Positions 1 to 8,343 of a DNA stretch of 14,117 nt are shown here, piece after piece (the first letter of the stretch is position 1; each line of letters opens with the position of its first letter). A program made the translations under genes and the position numbers. Where the stretch lies: contig CANJXD010000096.1 in NCBI GenBank assembly GCA_947478535.1, positions 1-14,117 of the forward strand, given 5' to 3'. Under the pieces are notes generated by a model. It saw only the letters and a list, made by a program, of their open reading frames with translations, ran no database searches and was not told the DNA's origin. The stretch is from Acetobacteraceae bacterium. Its GTDB lineage: Bacteria > Pseudomonadota > Alphaproteobacteria > Acetobacterales > Acetobacteraceae.

Positions 1-266
1 GAGTTCTCGGTTTGCTGGCCGCGCGCACCGCCTCCTCCATCGTCTTCACCTTCGCCCCGCGCACCCCTCTGCTGGCGGCGATGCACAATGTCGGCAAGCT
101 GTTTCCGCGCGGCGATCGTGCACCCTCCATCGTGCCGGTGGCGCCCGCCTTGTTACGCCGCCTGATCGCGGCGGAGCCTGCCCTGGCGGACTGGACGATC
201 GGCCGCGAACGGCGTGTTGCCCGTGGCTTCTATACGTCCCAGGCGCTGGAGCTGCGCCGCCGATGA
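1..266 (+). CDS. bchM: BchM, Mg-protoporphyrin IX O-methyltransferase (C-terminal part only)
   Basis: The reading frame is already open at the left edge (first full codon at position 3) and ends with TGA at 264-266. The visible ~87 residues contain the segment SSIVFTFAPRTPLLAAMH followed by GKLFPRGDRAPSIVPV. This resembles my recollection of the C-terminal part of BchM, the SAM-dependent enzyme that methylates the propionate of Mg-protoporphyrin IX in bacteriochlorophyll synthesis. The SAM-binding domain would lie to the left of the window. The stop overlaps the lhaA start in an ATGA motif, and the order bchM-lhaA-puhA is the usual one in purple alphaproteobacteria, which supports the call. 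The TTG at 12 is an internal codon, not the start. Confidence 0.85.
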   Translation, partial: VLGLLAARTASSIVFTFAPRTPLLAAMHNVGKLFPRGDRAPSIVPVAPALLRRLIAAEPALADWTIGRERRVARGFYTSQALELRRR

Positions 267-1714
267 GCAAGCCCGCCGGCCGGATCATCCGTCTTTGGCA
301 AGGCGTTGGGCCGCATCTGCTGCCCTTCGCCAGCGCCACATCGGAACGCCTGCCGATGTCGCGGCTGTTGCGGCTGTCGCTGTTCCAGATTTCCTGCGGC
401 ATGGCGGCGATCCTTCTGGTCGGTACGCTGAACCGGGTAATGATCGTGGAGCTGAAGGTGCCGGCCTGGCTGGTGGCGGCCATGGTGGCGCTGCCGCTGG
501 TCTTCGCGCCGCTGCGCGCGCTGATCGGCTTCCGGTCCGACAACTACAAATCCGTGCTTGGCTGGCGCCGCGTGCCCTATCTCTGGCTCGGCACGACGAT
601 CCAGTTCAGCGGTCTGGCGATGATGCCCTTCGCGCTGCTCGTGCTGTCCGGCGATACCTGGGCCGAGCCCTGGACCGGCCAGCTTGCCGCGGCCATCGCC
701 TTCCTGATGACGGGGGCCGGCATGCACATGGTGCAGACGGTGGGCCTCGCGCTGGCTACCGACCTGTCGCCGCGTGACCAGCAGCCGAATGTCGTGGCGA
801 TGCTATCGGCGATGCAGTTGTTCGGCATGGTGCTGGCGGGCCTGATCTTCGGTGCCCTGCTGGCGGATTTCAGCCAGCTGAAGCTGATCCAGGTGGTGCA
901 GGGTTCCGCCGCGCTGACGCTGATCCTCAACCTCGTCGCGGTCTGGCAGCAGGAAGGGCGGGACCCGTCCCGCACCGCCAGGCTCGCCGATCAGGCGAAG
1001 GAGCCCGGTTTCCTCGAAAGCTTCCGGCTGCTGCGGCAGACCGGCCCCTGGAACCGGCGTCTTCTGGGCGCGGGCCTCGGCACCGCGGGTTTCGCGATGC
1101 AGGATGTGCTGCTGGAGCCCTATGGCGGCCAGATCCTCGGCCTGAGCGTTGGCGGCACGACGGCGCTTTCCGCGTTGCTCGCCGCCGCCGCGGTCGTCGG
1201 CTTCCTGCGCGCCGCGCGCCGGCTGAGCCTGGGCGCGGATGCGCATCTGGTCGCAGCCCATGGCGGGCTGTTCGGGATTGTGGGCTTCAGCCTGATCGTG
1301 ATGTCGGGCGTTATCGGTCAGACACCGATCTTCGCCCTCGGCGTCTGCGTGATCGGCTTCGGCGCCGGCCTGTTCGGCCATGCGACGCTGACAGCCTGCA
1401 TGGCGGCGGCGCCTTCGGAGCAGACGGGCCTCGCGCTTGGCGTCTGGGGTGCCGTGCAGGCAACGGCCGCGGGCTGCGCGATGGCCTTTGGCGGCGCGTT
1501 GCGAGACGGCGTGACGGCGCTGACGGAAAGCGGGTGGCTCGGCGATGGGCTGATGCACCCCGCCACTGGCTACGTTGGTGTCTACCTGATCGAGATCGTT
1601 CTGTTGTTCGTCACCCTCGCGGTCGTTGGCCCGCTGGTGCGCCGTGCGCATCCGCGGGTCACGCGGCCCGAGCTCCTTACCGGATCCGGCCTTGCCGGCC
1701 CCGCGCCTATCTGA
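263..1714 (+). CDS. lhaA: LhaA/PucC-family light-harvesting complex assembly transporter-like protein
   Basis: A 483-residue, strongly hydrophobic protein with about twelve predicted membrane segments, matching the PucC/LhaA branch of the major facilitator superfamily. The family hallmark is visible near residues 90-115: RALIGFRSDN followed by KSVLGWRRVPYLWLGT. Later segments such as GAGMHMVQTVGLALATDLSP and GAGLFGHATLTACMAAAP are also typical. Family members help insert and assemble LH1 (LhaA) or LH2 (PucC) in the inner membrane, and a role in bacteriochlorophyll delivery has been proposed. Its place directly upstream of puhA favours LhaA over PucC. The ATG at 263 overlaps the bchM stop (ATGA), implying translational coupling. 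Length is normal for the family. In Rhodobacter, puhA promoter activity lies within this gene, but I cannot identify such a promoter here. Confidence 0.9.
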   Translation: MSKPAGRIIRLWQGVGPHLLPFASATSERLPMSRLLRLSLFQISCGMAAILLVGTLNRVMIVELKVPAWLVAAMVALPLVFAPLRALIGFRSDNYKSVLGWRRVPYLWLGTTIQFSGLAMMPFALLVLSGDTWAEPWTGQLAAAIAFLMTGAGMHMVQTVGLALATDLSPRDQQPNVVAMLSAMQLFGMVLAGLIFGALLADFSQLKLIQVVQGSAALTLILNLVAVWQQEGRDPSRTARLADQAKEPGFLESFRLLRQTGPWNRRLLGAGLGTAGFAMQDVLLEPYGGQILGLSVGGTTALSALLAAAAVVGFLRAARRLSLGADAHLVAAHGGLFGIVGFSLIVMSGVIGQTPIFALGVCVIGFGAGLFGHATLTACMAAAPSEQTGLALGVWGAVQATAAGCAMAFGGALRDGVTALTESGWLGDGLMHPATGYVGVYLIEIVLLFVTLAVVGPLVRRAHPRVTRPELLTGSGLAGPAPI

Positions 1715-1746
1715 CCTGAATTCGAGCCAAGGAAGCGGAGACCCGC

Positions 1747-2514
1747 ATGTCCACGCCCGTAAACTTCGACATCGCCGCGATGTCGCTCTACGCCTTCTTC
1801 GCCTTCTTCGTCGGCTTGGTGCTTTGGCTGCACCGTGAAGGGAAGCGCGAAGGCTATCCGCTGATCTCCGATCGGCCGGACAAGCCGCTGCGCGCGCCGA
1901 TCCACGGCTTCCCCGGCACGCCGGAGCTGAAGGTGTTCAAGCTCGCGCATCCCGCACATTTCCCGCCCCGCGCGGAGGAACGCGACATCAGCGCGCATGT
2001 GGTGCCGTACGACAACGCACCGGGCGCCCCGCTGATCCCGACCGGGGATGCGATGAAGGATGGCATCGGCCCGGCGGCCTGGGCGCACCGCGCCGATGTG
2101 CCCGACATGACCTTCGACGACAACATGCCGAAGATCGTGCCGCTGCGCGCCGCACCGGGCTGGCACATCGAGGCGTCGGACCCCGACCCCCGCGGCAAGC
2201 CGGTGATGACGCTGGATAACAAGGTTGCGGGCACGGTGGTCGATCTCTGGGTCGACAAATCCGAATACATCCTCAGGTATGTCGAGGTGGAGACTGCTGC
2301 GGGAGATCGTCGCGTGCTGGTGCCGATGTTCCTCTGCACCATCAATGGGGAGGGCACGGTGCGCGTAGTGTCCGTCACCTCCGAACAGCTGGCCGCGGCC
2401 CCTGGCATCCGGAACCCGGATCAGGTGACGCTGCTCGAGGAAGACAAGGTTTCGGGCTATTTCGGCGGTGGCCACTTCTTCGCGACGCCCGCGCGCAGCG
2501 AGCCGCTGGTATGA
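1747..2514 (+). CDS. puhA: Photosynthetic reaction centre H subunit
   Basis: A 255-residue protein of the normal length for the H subunit. A single N-terminal membrane helix runs from about residues 11 to 29 (SLYAFFAFFVGLVLWLHR), followed by the basic REGKREGYPL stretch that leads into the cytoplasmic PRC-barrel domain. The barrel motifs are clear: GKPVMTLDNKVAGTVVDLWV (about 150-169), YILRYVEVE (174-182) and VTLLEEDKVSGYFGGG (227-242). E180 aligns with the glutamate (E173 in Rhodobacter sphaeroides) that relays protons to the QB quinone. PuhA caps the L/M core and stabilises the complex. A strong ribosome-binding site (AAGGAAGCGGAG, 1730-1741) precedes the ATG at 1747 after a 32-bp gap, the clearest independent initiation signal in this part. 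The stop overlaps the puhB start (ATGA). Confidence 0.97.
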   Translation: MSTPVNFDIAAMSLYAFFAFFVGLVLWLHREGKREGYPLISDRPDKPLRAPIHGFPGTPELKVFKLAHPAHFPPRAEERDISAHVVPYDNAPGAPLIPTGDAMKDGIGPAAWAHRADVPDMTFDDNMPKIVPLRAAPGWHIEASDPDPRGKPVMTLDNKVAGTVVDLWVDKSEYILRYVEVETAAGDRRVLVPMFLCTINGEGTVRVVSVTSEQLAAAPGIRNPDQVTLLEEDKVSGYFGGGHFFATPARSEPLV

Positions 2515-3188
2515 CCAGCCGCACCCGGCCTTCGATCTTCGAGCACGATTGGGAACCCATCCCGGGCCTACCGGAGGCGCTTCCCGAGGGGGAGCACATC
2601 CTGTGGCAGGGCGCGCCGCGCTGGGGCGGGATCGCGCGCCGCGCGCTGCATTTGCGCGGCATGGCGATGTATTTCGCGCTGCTCGGCGTGCTGCGCGGCA
2701 CGGCGATGGCGGCCGAAGGGGCAACGTCGATCGATGCGCTGATGGGCGGCCTGCTCATGCTCGCCGTCGGTGCGGCGCCGATCGGATTCCTCGCGGGCTT
2801 CGCGGTGCTGTCGGCGCGCACGTCGCTCTACACCATCACCAACCGGCGCATCGTGCTGCGGATTGGCGTCGCCCTGCCGATGACTATCAACCTGCCCTTC
2901 GCGCTGATCCAGTCGGCAGGCGTGACGCGGCATGGCGATGGCACGGGAGACATCACCGTCTCACTCGTCGCGCCGCACCGCATCGCCTGGCTGGCTGTCT
3001 GGCCGCATGCGCGCAGCTTCCGCCTGGCGCGGCCCGAGCCGATGCTGCGGGGCCTGGCCGATGCGGAGCAGGCGGCACAGATTCTCTCGCGCGCGCTCGC
3101 GGCCCATGCCGCGGTTCCCGTACAGCCGATGACGCAGGCCGATGCCGCACGCGATGCTGCACGGTCCGGCGCCGCGGCAATGGCCTGA
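2511..3188 (+). CDS. puhB: PuhB, reaction-centre assembly protein (bacterial PH-like domain)
   Basis: A 225-residue membrane protein. The N-terminal part has the family pattern FEHDWEPIPGLPEALPEGE, then ILWQGAPRW, which begins the PH-like photosynthetic complex domain. Hydrophobic segments lie at about residues 45-65 and 75-103 (LLMLAVGAAPIGFLAGFAVL). The stretch YTITNRRIVLRIGVALP (about 106-122) is characteristic. In Rhodobacter, PuhB (orf214) is needed for efficient reaction-centre assembly and indirectly for LH1. The last 30 residues are Ala-rich and poorly conserved in appearance. The ATG at 2511 overlaps the puhA stop (ATGA), so the two are probably co-translated. Position between puhA and puhC fits exactly. 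Confidence 0.93.
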   Translation: MTSRTRPSIFEHDWEPIPGLPEALPEGEHILWQGAPRWGGIARRALHLRGMAMYFALLGVLRGTAMAAEGATSIDALMGGLLMLAVGAAPIGFLAGFAVLSARTSLYTITNRRIVLRIGVALPMTINLPFALIQSAGVTRHGDGTGDITVSLVAPHRIAWLAVWPHARSFRLARPEPMLRGLADAEQAAQILSRALAAHAAVPVQPMTQADAARDAARSGAAAMA

Positions 3189-3201
3189 GGGGGAGCCAAG
3201 C

Positions 3202-3657
3202 ATGGCACAGGCAATCCGCAGGGGCGCTTCGGTCAAGGGCGGGCTTCTCGGCTCCGCTCTGGTCATCGCAGGTATGCTGGCGGTGACGACGATGCCGCCC
3301 CTCGGCAGCACGCGAGAGGACCGCGCCGCAGCCACTGTGCTGGCCTCGCGTGACATACTCTTCGCAGATCGCAGCGATGGCGGCGTGGTCGTGACGGACG
3401 CGCTGACGCGACTGCAGGTGGCGACCCTCGAGCCCGGCGAGGACGGCTTCGTGCGAGGCGCGATGCGCGGTCTGGTGCGCGGCCGCCGGCTCGGCGGCGT
3501 GGGTGACGAGACCCCTTTTCGCCTGACCGGCTGGTCAGACGGACGACTGACGCTCGAGGATCCCACCACCCGGACGCGGCTCGACATGGCCGCCTACGGG
3601 CAGACCAACGTGGAATCCTTCGCGCGTTTCCTTCCAACCATGGAGAACCAGAGATGA
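3202..3657 (+). CDS. puhC: PuhC, photosynthetic complex assembly protein
   Basis: A 151-residue protein with a single N-terminal membrane anchor (about residues 12-30, [19 protein letters not shown]) and a periplasmic domain. The domain carries the family-like pattern [17 protein letters not shown], then [18 protein letters not shown] and [18 protein letters not shown]. The sequence ends with [14 protein letters not shown], typical of PuhC. In Rhodobacter, PuhC (orf162) affects LH1/reaction-centre assembly and organisation. An in-frame ATG at 3142 would overlap puhB by 47 bp. I chose 3202 because a purine-rich site (GAGGGGGAG, 3187-3195) precedes it at a good distance and the membrane anchor then lies at the expected place. 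The stop overlaps the next ORF start (ATGA). Confidence 0.88.
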   Translation: MAQAIRRGASVKGGLLGSALVIAGMLAVTTMPPLGSTREDRAAATVLASRDILFADRSDGGVVVTDALTRLQVATLEPGEDGFVRGAMRGLVRGRRLGGVGDETPFRLTGWSDGRLTLEDPTTRTRLDMAAYGQTNVESFARFLPTMENQR

Positions 3658-3974
3658 ACGGCCACTGGGGAGTGGGCCGGGCGATCTTCGGGGGGGGCGA
3701 GACCCTCGAAGTGCCCTGTTCAGTGGATATCGAACGTACCGCCGACAGCTTCCACGCCTATGCGGTGCCGGAGAATGTGTTTCTCAATCCCGGCGACCAA
3801 GTCATCGTTCACGGCACGACCGGCCGCGTGGAATTCGGCGAACGCTATACCTTCGAGACGCATGCGACCGTGATCCGCGCCAACGCCCTTCAGCGTTTCT
3901 GGACGCAATGGGTCGCGATCTTCGAGCTGACGGAGCTCTACCACTGCGGGTTCGAGCCGAAGGAGGCTGCGTGA
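3654..3974 (+). CDS. Small conserved-looking protein of unknown function in the puh-acsF operon
   Basis: A 106-residue soluble-looking protein with no signal peptide or membrane helix. It starts at an ATGA overlap with puhC and ends at a TGATG overlap with acsF, so it is clearly translated as part of the operon. The interior has a beta-rich pattern: [20 protein letters not shown], then a GDQVIVHG turn, [20 protein letters not shown], and a C-terminal helix rich in aromatics ([23 protein letters not shown]). Small ORFs are often found between puhC and acsF in purple bacteria, and I believe this is one of them, but no function is known to me. Its tight link to acsF suggests a role in cyclase function or complex assembly. 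That is inference only. Two cysteines (in EVPCSV and YHCGF) are visible, with no metal motif. Confidence 0.8.
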   Translation: MNGHWGVGRAIFGGGETLEVPCSVDIERTADSFHAYAVPENVFLNPGDQVIVHGTTGRVEFGERYTFETHATVIRANALQRFWTQWVAIFELTELYHCGFEPKEAA

Positions 3975-5119
3975 TGGAAACGCTGATCCTCGGCGGGCCC
4001 AATGAAGGCACGCCCGCACAGATATCCCAGACCTCCGGGGGGGCTCCCAGTGGTACTCCCGGTGGCCGCCCCGATGCCGATGGCGTCGCGACCCGGATGG
4101 CGCTGACGGAGACGGTGCTCTCGCCCCGCTTCTACACCACCGATTTCGACGCGATGGACAAGATCAGCATCGAGCCCGTGCGCAAGCAGTGGGACGAGAT
4201 GATGGCGGAATTCCACGCCGACCCGAATCGCGGGCACTTTACCCGCACAGCAGAATTCGACGAATTCGACATCAAGAAGCTGCCGCAGCCGCTGCAGAAG
4301 GAATTGCTCGAATTCCTCGTCAGCTCCGTCACCGCCGAATTCTCGGGCTGCGTGCTCTACGCCGAGATCAAGAAGCGCGTGACGAATCCCGACATGAAGG
4401 ACATCTTCAGTGTCATGGCGCGTGATGAAAGCCGGCACGCCGGCTTCATCAACGACGCGCTGAAGGACCTTGGCGTCGGCGTCGATCTCGGCTTCCTGAC
4501 CAAGGCCAAGAAATATCACTACTTCCAGCCGAAGTTCATCTTCTACGCAACCTACCTCAGTGAGAAGATCGGCTACGCCCGCTACATCACCATCTTCCGT
4601 CAGTTCGAGCGGCACCCGGAGCTGCGCTTCCACCCCATTTTCAAGTGGTTCGACAACTGGTGCAATGACGAGTTCCGCCATGGTGAGGCCTTCGCCCTGC
4701 TGATGCGGGCGAACCCGCATCTGCTGCATGGCATGAACACCTATTGGGTGCGCTTCTTCCAGCTCGCGGTCTTCGCGACGATGTATGTGCGCGACCACGC
4801 CCGACCTGCCTTTCATGAGGCACTGGGCATGACGCCAACGGAATACGACATGTGCGTCTTCCGCATCACGGAGGAGATCTGCCGCCAGGTTTTTCCCGCG
4901 ACGCTCGATGTCGACAATCCGAGCTTCCTCCGTGGCCTCGAGCGCCTTCGCAAGATCGCCGATGCGATGGGTGCGGCGCGGCGCCAGGGTGGCGTGGTGG
5001 GGGGTGTCAAGCGCATCGGCCTTTCCGCCGCCGCGGCTGCGTCCTTCGCGCGCCTGTATTTCCTCCGCCCCCGTCGCCACGCGTTGCCTGATGACGCGCG
5101 GCTGGCGCCGGCCTGGTAG
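3974..5119 (+). CDS. acsF: AcsF, aerobic (O2-dependent) Mg-protoporphyrin IX monomethyl ester cyclase
   Basis: A 381-residue diiron enzyme that closes the fifth (isocyclic) ring of bacteriochlorophyll using O2, giving divinyl-protochlorophyllide. The family start region [16 protein letters not shown] lies at about residues 49-64. Probable iron ligands are in [15 protein letters not shown] (E122, E131), [10 protein letters not shown] (D151 to H155), EKIGYARY (E197) and [10 protein letters not shown] (DE 232-233, H236). The first ~45 residues are Gly/Pro/Thr-rich and look like an unstructured extension. A second in-frame ATG just before ALTETVLSP is possible. I favour 3974 because AGGAGG (3961-3966) sits 7 bases upstream and the ATG overlaps the preceding stop (TGATG). 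No frameshift or lost ligand is seen, so the enzyme looks functional. This matters because bchE in the same window is broken. Confidence 0.96.
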   Translation: METLILGGPNEGTPAQISQTSGGAPSGTPGGRPDADGVATRMALTETVLSPRFYTTDFDAMDKISIEPVRKQWDEMMAEFHADPNRGHFTRTAEFDEFDIKKLPQPLQKELLEFLVSSVTAEFSGCVLYAEIKKRVTNPDMKDIFSVMARDESRHAGFINDALKDLGVGVDLGFLTKAKKYHYFQPKFIFYATYLSEKIGYARYITIFRQFERHPELRFHPIFKWFDNWCNDEFRHGEAFALLMRANPHLLHGMNTYWVRFFQLAVFATMYVRDHARPAFHEALGMTPTEYDMCVFRITEEICRQVFPATLDVDNPSFLRGLERLRKIADAMGAARRQGGVVGGVKRIGLSAAAAASFARLYFLRPRRHALPDDARLAPAW

Positions 5120-5136
5120 GGCGGGGCATAGCCAGC

Positions 5137-5928
5137 ATGGCCGAACATGGCCTTCCCGCGCTGTTCACGCTGTTCCTCTGGTGGTTCAGCACGGGGGTGA
5201 TCATCTATCTCGACGGTCTCCGCCCGGAGACCTTCCGTTGGACCATGCTGGGTGCCACCACGCTGCTTCTCACCGGCCTGCTCGGCCTGCACCTGACGGC
5301 GTGGTACACCACGGCGACCAGCGCCTATCTCGGCTTCGTCTTTGGCGTGCTGGTCTGGGGGTGGATCGAGACCGCTTTTCTGACCGGGCTGGTGACGGGG
5401 CCGCGTCGCGTGGCATGCCCGCCAGCGGCCGAAGGTTGGGTGCGTCTGCGGGCCGCACTCGCTGCGATTCTCTGGCATGAGTTCGCGATCATCGCGGGCG
5501 CCCTGCTGATCGCGGCCATCACCTGGGGCGCGCCGAATCGGATTGGGCTGTGGACCTTCCTCGCCTTCTGGGGAATGCGGCAGAGCGCCAAGCTGAATGT
5601 GTATCTCGGCGTGCGGAACCTGGCGGAATCCTTCCTGCCGGATCACCTCCGCTACATCGAGAGCTTCTTCCGCCGGGCCCGGATGAACTGGCTGTTCCCG
5701 ATCTCCGTCATCGCCGGCGCGGCGGCCTGCGTGCTGCTGTCGATGCAGGCGGCGGCTCCCGCCGCCACGCCCCACGAAGTGGCGGGCTTCTCGCTGCTGG
5801 CCAGCCTCGTCGCGCTGGGGCTGCTGGAACATTTCTTCATGGTGATGCCGGTGCCCGCGGATGCGTTGTGGCGCTGGGGAATGGCATCGCGGAAGGAAGG
5901 GCGGCCCGCGCCGTCCCCCGCTACGTGA
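5137..5928 (+). CDS. puhE: PuhE, photosynthetic complex assembly membrane protein
   Basis: A 263-residue protein with about seven membrane helices, beginning with [20 protein letters not shown] (residues ~10-28) and including [38 protein letters not shown] and [17 protein letters not shown]. The loops carry [27 protein letters not shown] and [16 protein letters not shown], which are typical of the PuhE (orf274-like) family. In Rhodobacter, loss of PuhE changes bacteriochlorophyll and LH1/reaction-centre levels, and its biochemical role is unresolved. It begins 17 bp after acsF behind a G-rich stretch (GGGCGGGG, 5119-5126). acsF-puhE-hemA is a common order in alphaproteobacterial photosynthesis clusters. 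The last ~10 residues are Arg/Pro-rich and not hydrophobic. Confidence 0.9.
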   Translation: MAEHGLPALFTLFLWWFSTGVIIYLDGLRPETFRWTMLGATTLLLTGLLGLHLTAWYTTATSAYLGFVFGVLVWGWIETAFLTGLVTGPRRVACPPAAEGWVRLRAALAAILWHEFAIIAGALLIAAITWGAPNRIGLWTFLAFWGMRQSAKLNVYLGVRNLAESFLPDHLRYIESFFRRARMNWLFPISVIAGAAACVLLSMQAAAPAATPHEVAGFSLLASLVALGLLEHFFMVMPVPADALWRWGMASRKEGRPAPSPAT

Positions 5929-6007
5929 TGCCGCGCTATCGTGCCTTTGCCTTCGTTCCGCCGGGGCTAGCCCGGCTCAAGCCAGAATTGGCCATGGGGG
6001 GTCCGAG

Positions 6008-7219
6008 ATGAACTACGAATCCTTCTTCCGCACGCAGCTCGACACCCTGCGCCGTGAAGGTCGCTACCGCGTATTCGCGGATATCGAGCGCCGCGCCGGT
6101 GAATTCCCGCGCGCCGTGCGGCATCGGAACGGCCGCACCAGCGAAGTCACGGTATGGTGTTCGAACGACTATCTTGGCATGGGGCAGCATCCGAAGGTTC
6201 TGGCCGCGATGCATGGCGCGCTGGACCGCTACGGCGCTGGCGCCGGCGGTACGCGCAACATCTCCGGCACCAATCATGAGCATGTGCTGCTCGAACGCGC
6301 GCTGGCCACGCTGCATGGCACGGAAGACGCGCTGCTGTTCAATTCCGGCTACATGTCGAACTGGGCGTCGCTGTCCACCCTCGCATCGCGCATGCCGGGC
6401 TGTGTCATCGTCTCCGACGAGATGAACCACGCCTCGATGATCGAGGGCATGCGCCACAGCCGCGCCCAGCGCCGCATGTTCCGCCACAATGACGTGGAGG
6501 ATCTGGAGCGCGTGCTGTCGGAGATCGACCCCTCGGCGCCGAAGCTGGTGGCGTTCGAGAGTGTCTATTCCATGGATGGCGATATCGCCCCCATCGCTGC
6601 CATCTGCGACGTGGCGGAGAAGTATGGCGCCATGACCTATTGCGACGAGGTCCACGGCGTCGGCCTCTATGGCGCGCATGGCGGCGGTGTGACGGATCGT
6701 GATGGGGTCGCGCATCGCCTGACCGTCATCGAAGGCACCTTGGCAAAGGCGTTCGGCGTGATCGGCGGCTATATCGCCGGCAGCACGGCGATGTGCGATT
6801 TCGTTCGCAGCTTCGCCTCCGGCTTCATCTTCTCCACCGCCCTGCCGCCGGCCGTCGCCGCCGGTGCACGGGCGAGCATCGAGCATCTCATGGCCTCGAA
6901 TGTGGAGCGCGAGCGGCTGCATGAACGGGCGGCGACGCTGCGCAAGCGCCTCGATTCCATCGGTGTGCCGCATCTCGACAATCCTTCCCACATCGTGCCG
7001 GTGATGGTGGGGGATCCCGTGGTCTGCAAGGCGATCAGCGACATCCTGCTGGATGAGCATGGCGTCTATGTGCAGCCCATCAACTACCCCACCGTGCCGC
7101 GCGGTACGGAACGGCTGCGCATCACGCCCGGCCCGGTCCATAGCGACGCGGATATGGACCACCTGGTTGCCAGCCTGTCCGCCGTGTGGTCCCAATTCAG
7201 TCTCAGGCGGGCCGCCTGA
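6008..7219 (+). CDS. hemA: 5-aminolevulinate synthase (Shemin pathway)
   Basis: A 403-residue PLP-dependent enzyme that condenses glycine with succinyl-CoA to give 5-aminolevulinate, the first committed step of all tetrapyrroles. Motifs in order: [20 protein letters not shown] at the start, [12 protein letters not shown] (51-62), [17 protein letters not shown] (76-92), [14 protein letters not shown] (183-196), [17 protein letters not shown] (211-227), and the PLP-binding lysine K247 in [16 protein letters not shown]. Length matches alphaproteobacterial HemA (about 400-407). The ATG at 6008 follows a G-run (5996-6001) at 6 bases. An upstream in-frame extension through 5861-6007 is rejected because it overlaps puhE and lacks family similarity. 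The placement here, feeding the pigment operon, suggests that precursor supply is co-expressed with photosystem assembly. A second, housekeeping ALA synthase elsewhere is possible but cannot be seen. Confidence 0.97.
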   Translation: MNYESFFRTQLDTLRREGRYRVFADIERRAGEFPRAVRHRNGRTSEVTVWCSNDYLGMGQHPKVLAAMHGALDRYGAGAGGTRNISGTNHEHVLLERALATLHGTEDALLFNSGYMSNWASLSTLASRMPGCVIVSDEMNHASMIEGMRHSRAQRRMFRHNDVEDLERVLSEIDPSAPKLVAFESVYSMDGDIAPIAAICDVAEKYGAMTYCDEVHGVGLYGAHGGGVTDRDGVAHRLTVIEGTLAKAFGVIGGYIAGSTAMCDFVRSFASGFIFSTALPPAVAAGARASIEHLMASNVERERLHERAATLRKRLDSIGVPHLDNPSHIVPVMVGDPVVCKAISDILLDEHGVYVQPINYPTVPRGTERLRITPGPVHSDADMDHLVASLSAVWSQFSLRRAA

Positions 7220-8343
7220 TGGATCTGGCGGCCGGAAGCCTGCCCGCGGCGGGGGAGGGGACGACGGCTACGGATTCTGATGACGTACCGGTGCGCGCGA
7301 CGCGCGCCCGGGCGAAGCCCCAATCGGGGCGTGTTGTCTTCCCCTTCGATGCCATTGTGGGGCAGGAGGAGATGAAGCTCGCGCTGCTGATCGCGGCGGT
7401 CGACCAGTCCGTCGGTGGCGTGCTGGTCTTCGGCGATCGCGGCACCGGCAAATCGACGGCGGTGCGGGCCCTCGCGGCGCTGCTGCCGCCGATGGAGGTG
7501 GTCGCCGGCTGCCGCTTCGGCTGTGATCCGGCGCGGCCTTCCGGCAGTTGTGAACATTGTGCCGGCAAGTCGAGCCTGCGCGCAGCAACCGTGCCCGTCC
7601 CGGTCGTCGATCTGCCGCTGGGTGCGACGGAAGATCGCGTCGCGGGCGCGCTGGATATCGAACGCGCCCTGGCGGAAGGCGTGAAGGCCTTCGAGCCAGG
7701 CCTGCTGGCCCGCGCGCATCGCGGCTTCCTCTACATCGATGAGGTCAACCTGCTTGAGGACCACCTGGTGGACCTCCTGCTCGATGTCGCCGCGAGTGGG
7801 GAGAATGTGGTCGAGCGCGAAGGCATCTCGATTCGCCATCCCGCGAAATTCGTCCTCATCGGTTCCGGCAACCCCGAGGAAGGGGAATTGCGCCCGCAGT
7901 TGCTGGACCGATTCGGCCTGAGCGTTGAGGTCCGCACGCCGACCGACCTGCCGACGCGGGTCGAGGTTGTCCGGCGGCGCGATGATTTCGAACACGACCC
8001 GCACCGCTTTGTCGCGAAGTGGGAGAAGGCGGCCGGTGCGACGCGCCGGCGCATCCTCGCGGCGCGTCGGCTGCTGCCGCGTGTCGTGGTGCCGGACAAG
8101 GCGCTGGAGGATGCGGCGAAGCTCTGCATGGCGCTCGGCACCGATGGGCTGCGCGGTGAACTCACGCTGATCCGCGCCGCCCGGGCGCTGGCGGCGCTGG
8201 AAGGCGCGCGGGGTGTCGCGCTGGATCATCTGAAGCGCATCGCCGCCCCCGCGCTGCGCCATCGCCTGCGCCGCAACCCGCTGGATGAGGCGGTGGCGAC
8301 AACGCGGGTGGAGCGCGCGGTGGCGGAAGTCTTCGGCCCGTGA
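7219..8343 (+). CDS. bchI: Magnesium chelatase subunit BchI (AAA+ ATPase)
   Basis: A 374-residue AAA+ protein that powers Mg insertion into protoporphyrin IX together with BchD and BchH. Family landmarks: FPFDAIVGQEEMKLALL (41-57), Walker A GDRGTGKST (72-80), the GCRFGCDPARP insert with CEHC (98-114), PVVDLPLGATEDRVAGALD (128-146), Walker B LYIDEVNLL (171-179), and GSGNPEEGELRPQLLDRFGL holding the sensor and arginine-finger region. The ATG at 7219 overlaps the hemA stop (TGATG), which argues for coupled translation. This start gives about 38 residues before the first family-like segment, longer than many BchI proteins. A later start is possible, though no better ribosome-binding site stands out. 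The stop overlaps the bchD GTG start. bchH was not seen and is expected to the left, in the bchFNBHLM block. Confidence 0.96.
   Translation: MDLAAGSLPAAGEGTTATDSDDVPVRATRARAKPQSGRVVFPFDAIVGQEEMKLALLIAAVDQSVGGVLVFGDRGTGKSTAVRALAALLPPMEVVAGCRFGCDPARPSGSCEHCAGKSSLRAATVPVPVVDLPLGATEDRVAGALDIERALAEGVKAFEPGLLARAHRGFLYIDEVNLLEDHLVDLLLDVAASGENVVEREGISIRHPAKFVLIGSGNPEEGELRPQLLDRFGLSVEVRTPTDLPTRVEVVRRRDDFEHDPHRFVAKWEKAAGATRRRILAARRLLPRVVVPDKALEDAAKLCMALGTDGLRGELTLIRAARALAALEGARGVALDHLKRIAAPALRHRLRRNPLDEAVATTRVERAVAEVFGP

Noticed and set aside
1582..2724. Long open frame on the minus strand (380 codons) across puhA
   Set aside because: It is antisense to puhA and lhaA, full of Arg/His/Gly, with no recognisable domain. 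This is the usual shadow frame of high-GC coding DNA.
3142..3201. Upstream ATG for puhC at 3142
   Set aside because: It would overlap puhB by 47 bp and add residues with no family likeness. The start at 3202 has a good ribosome-binding site and places the membrane anchor correctly.
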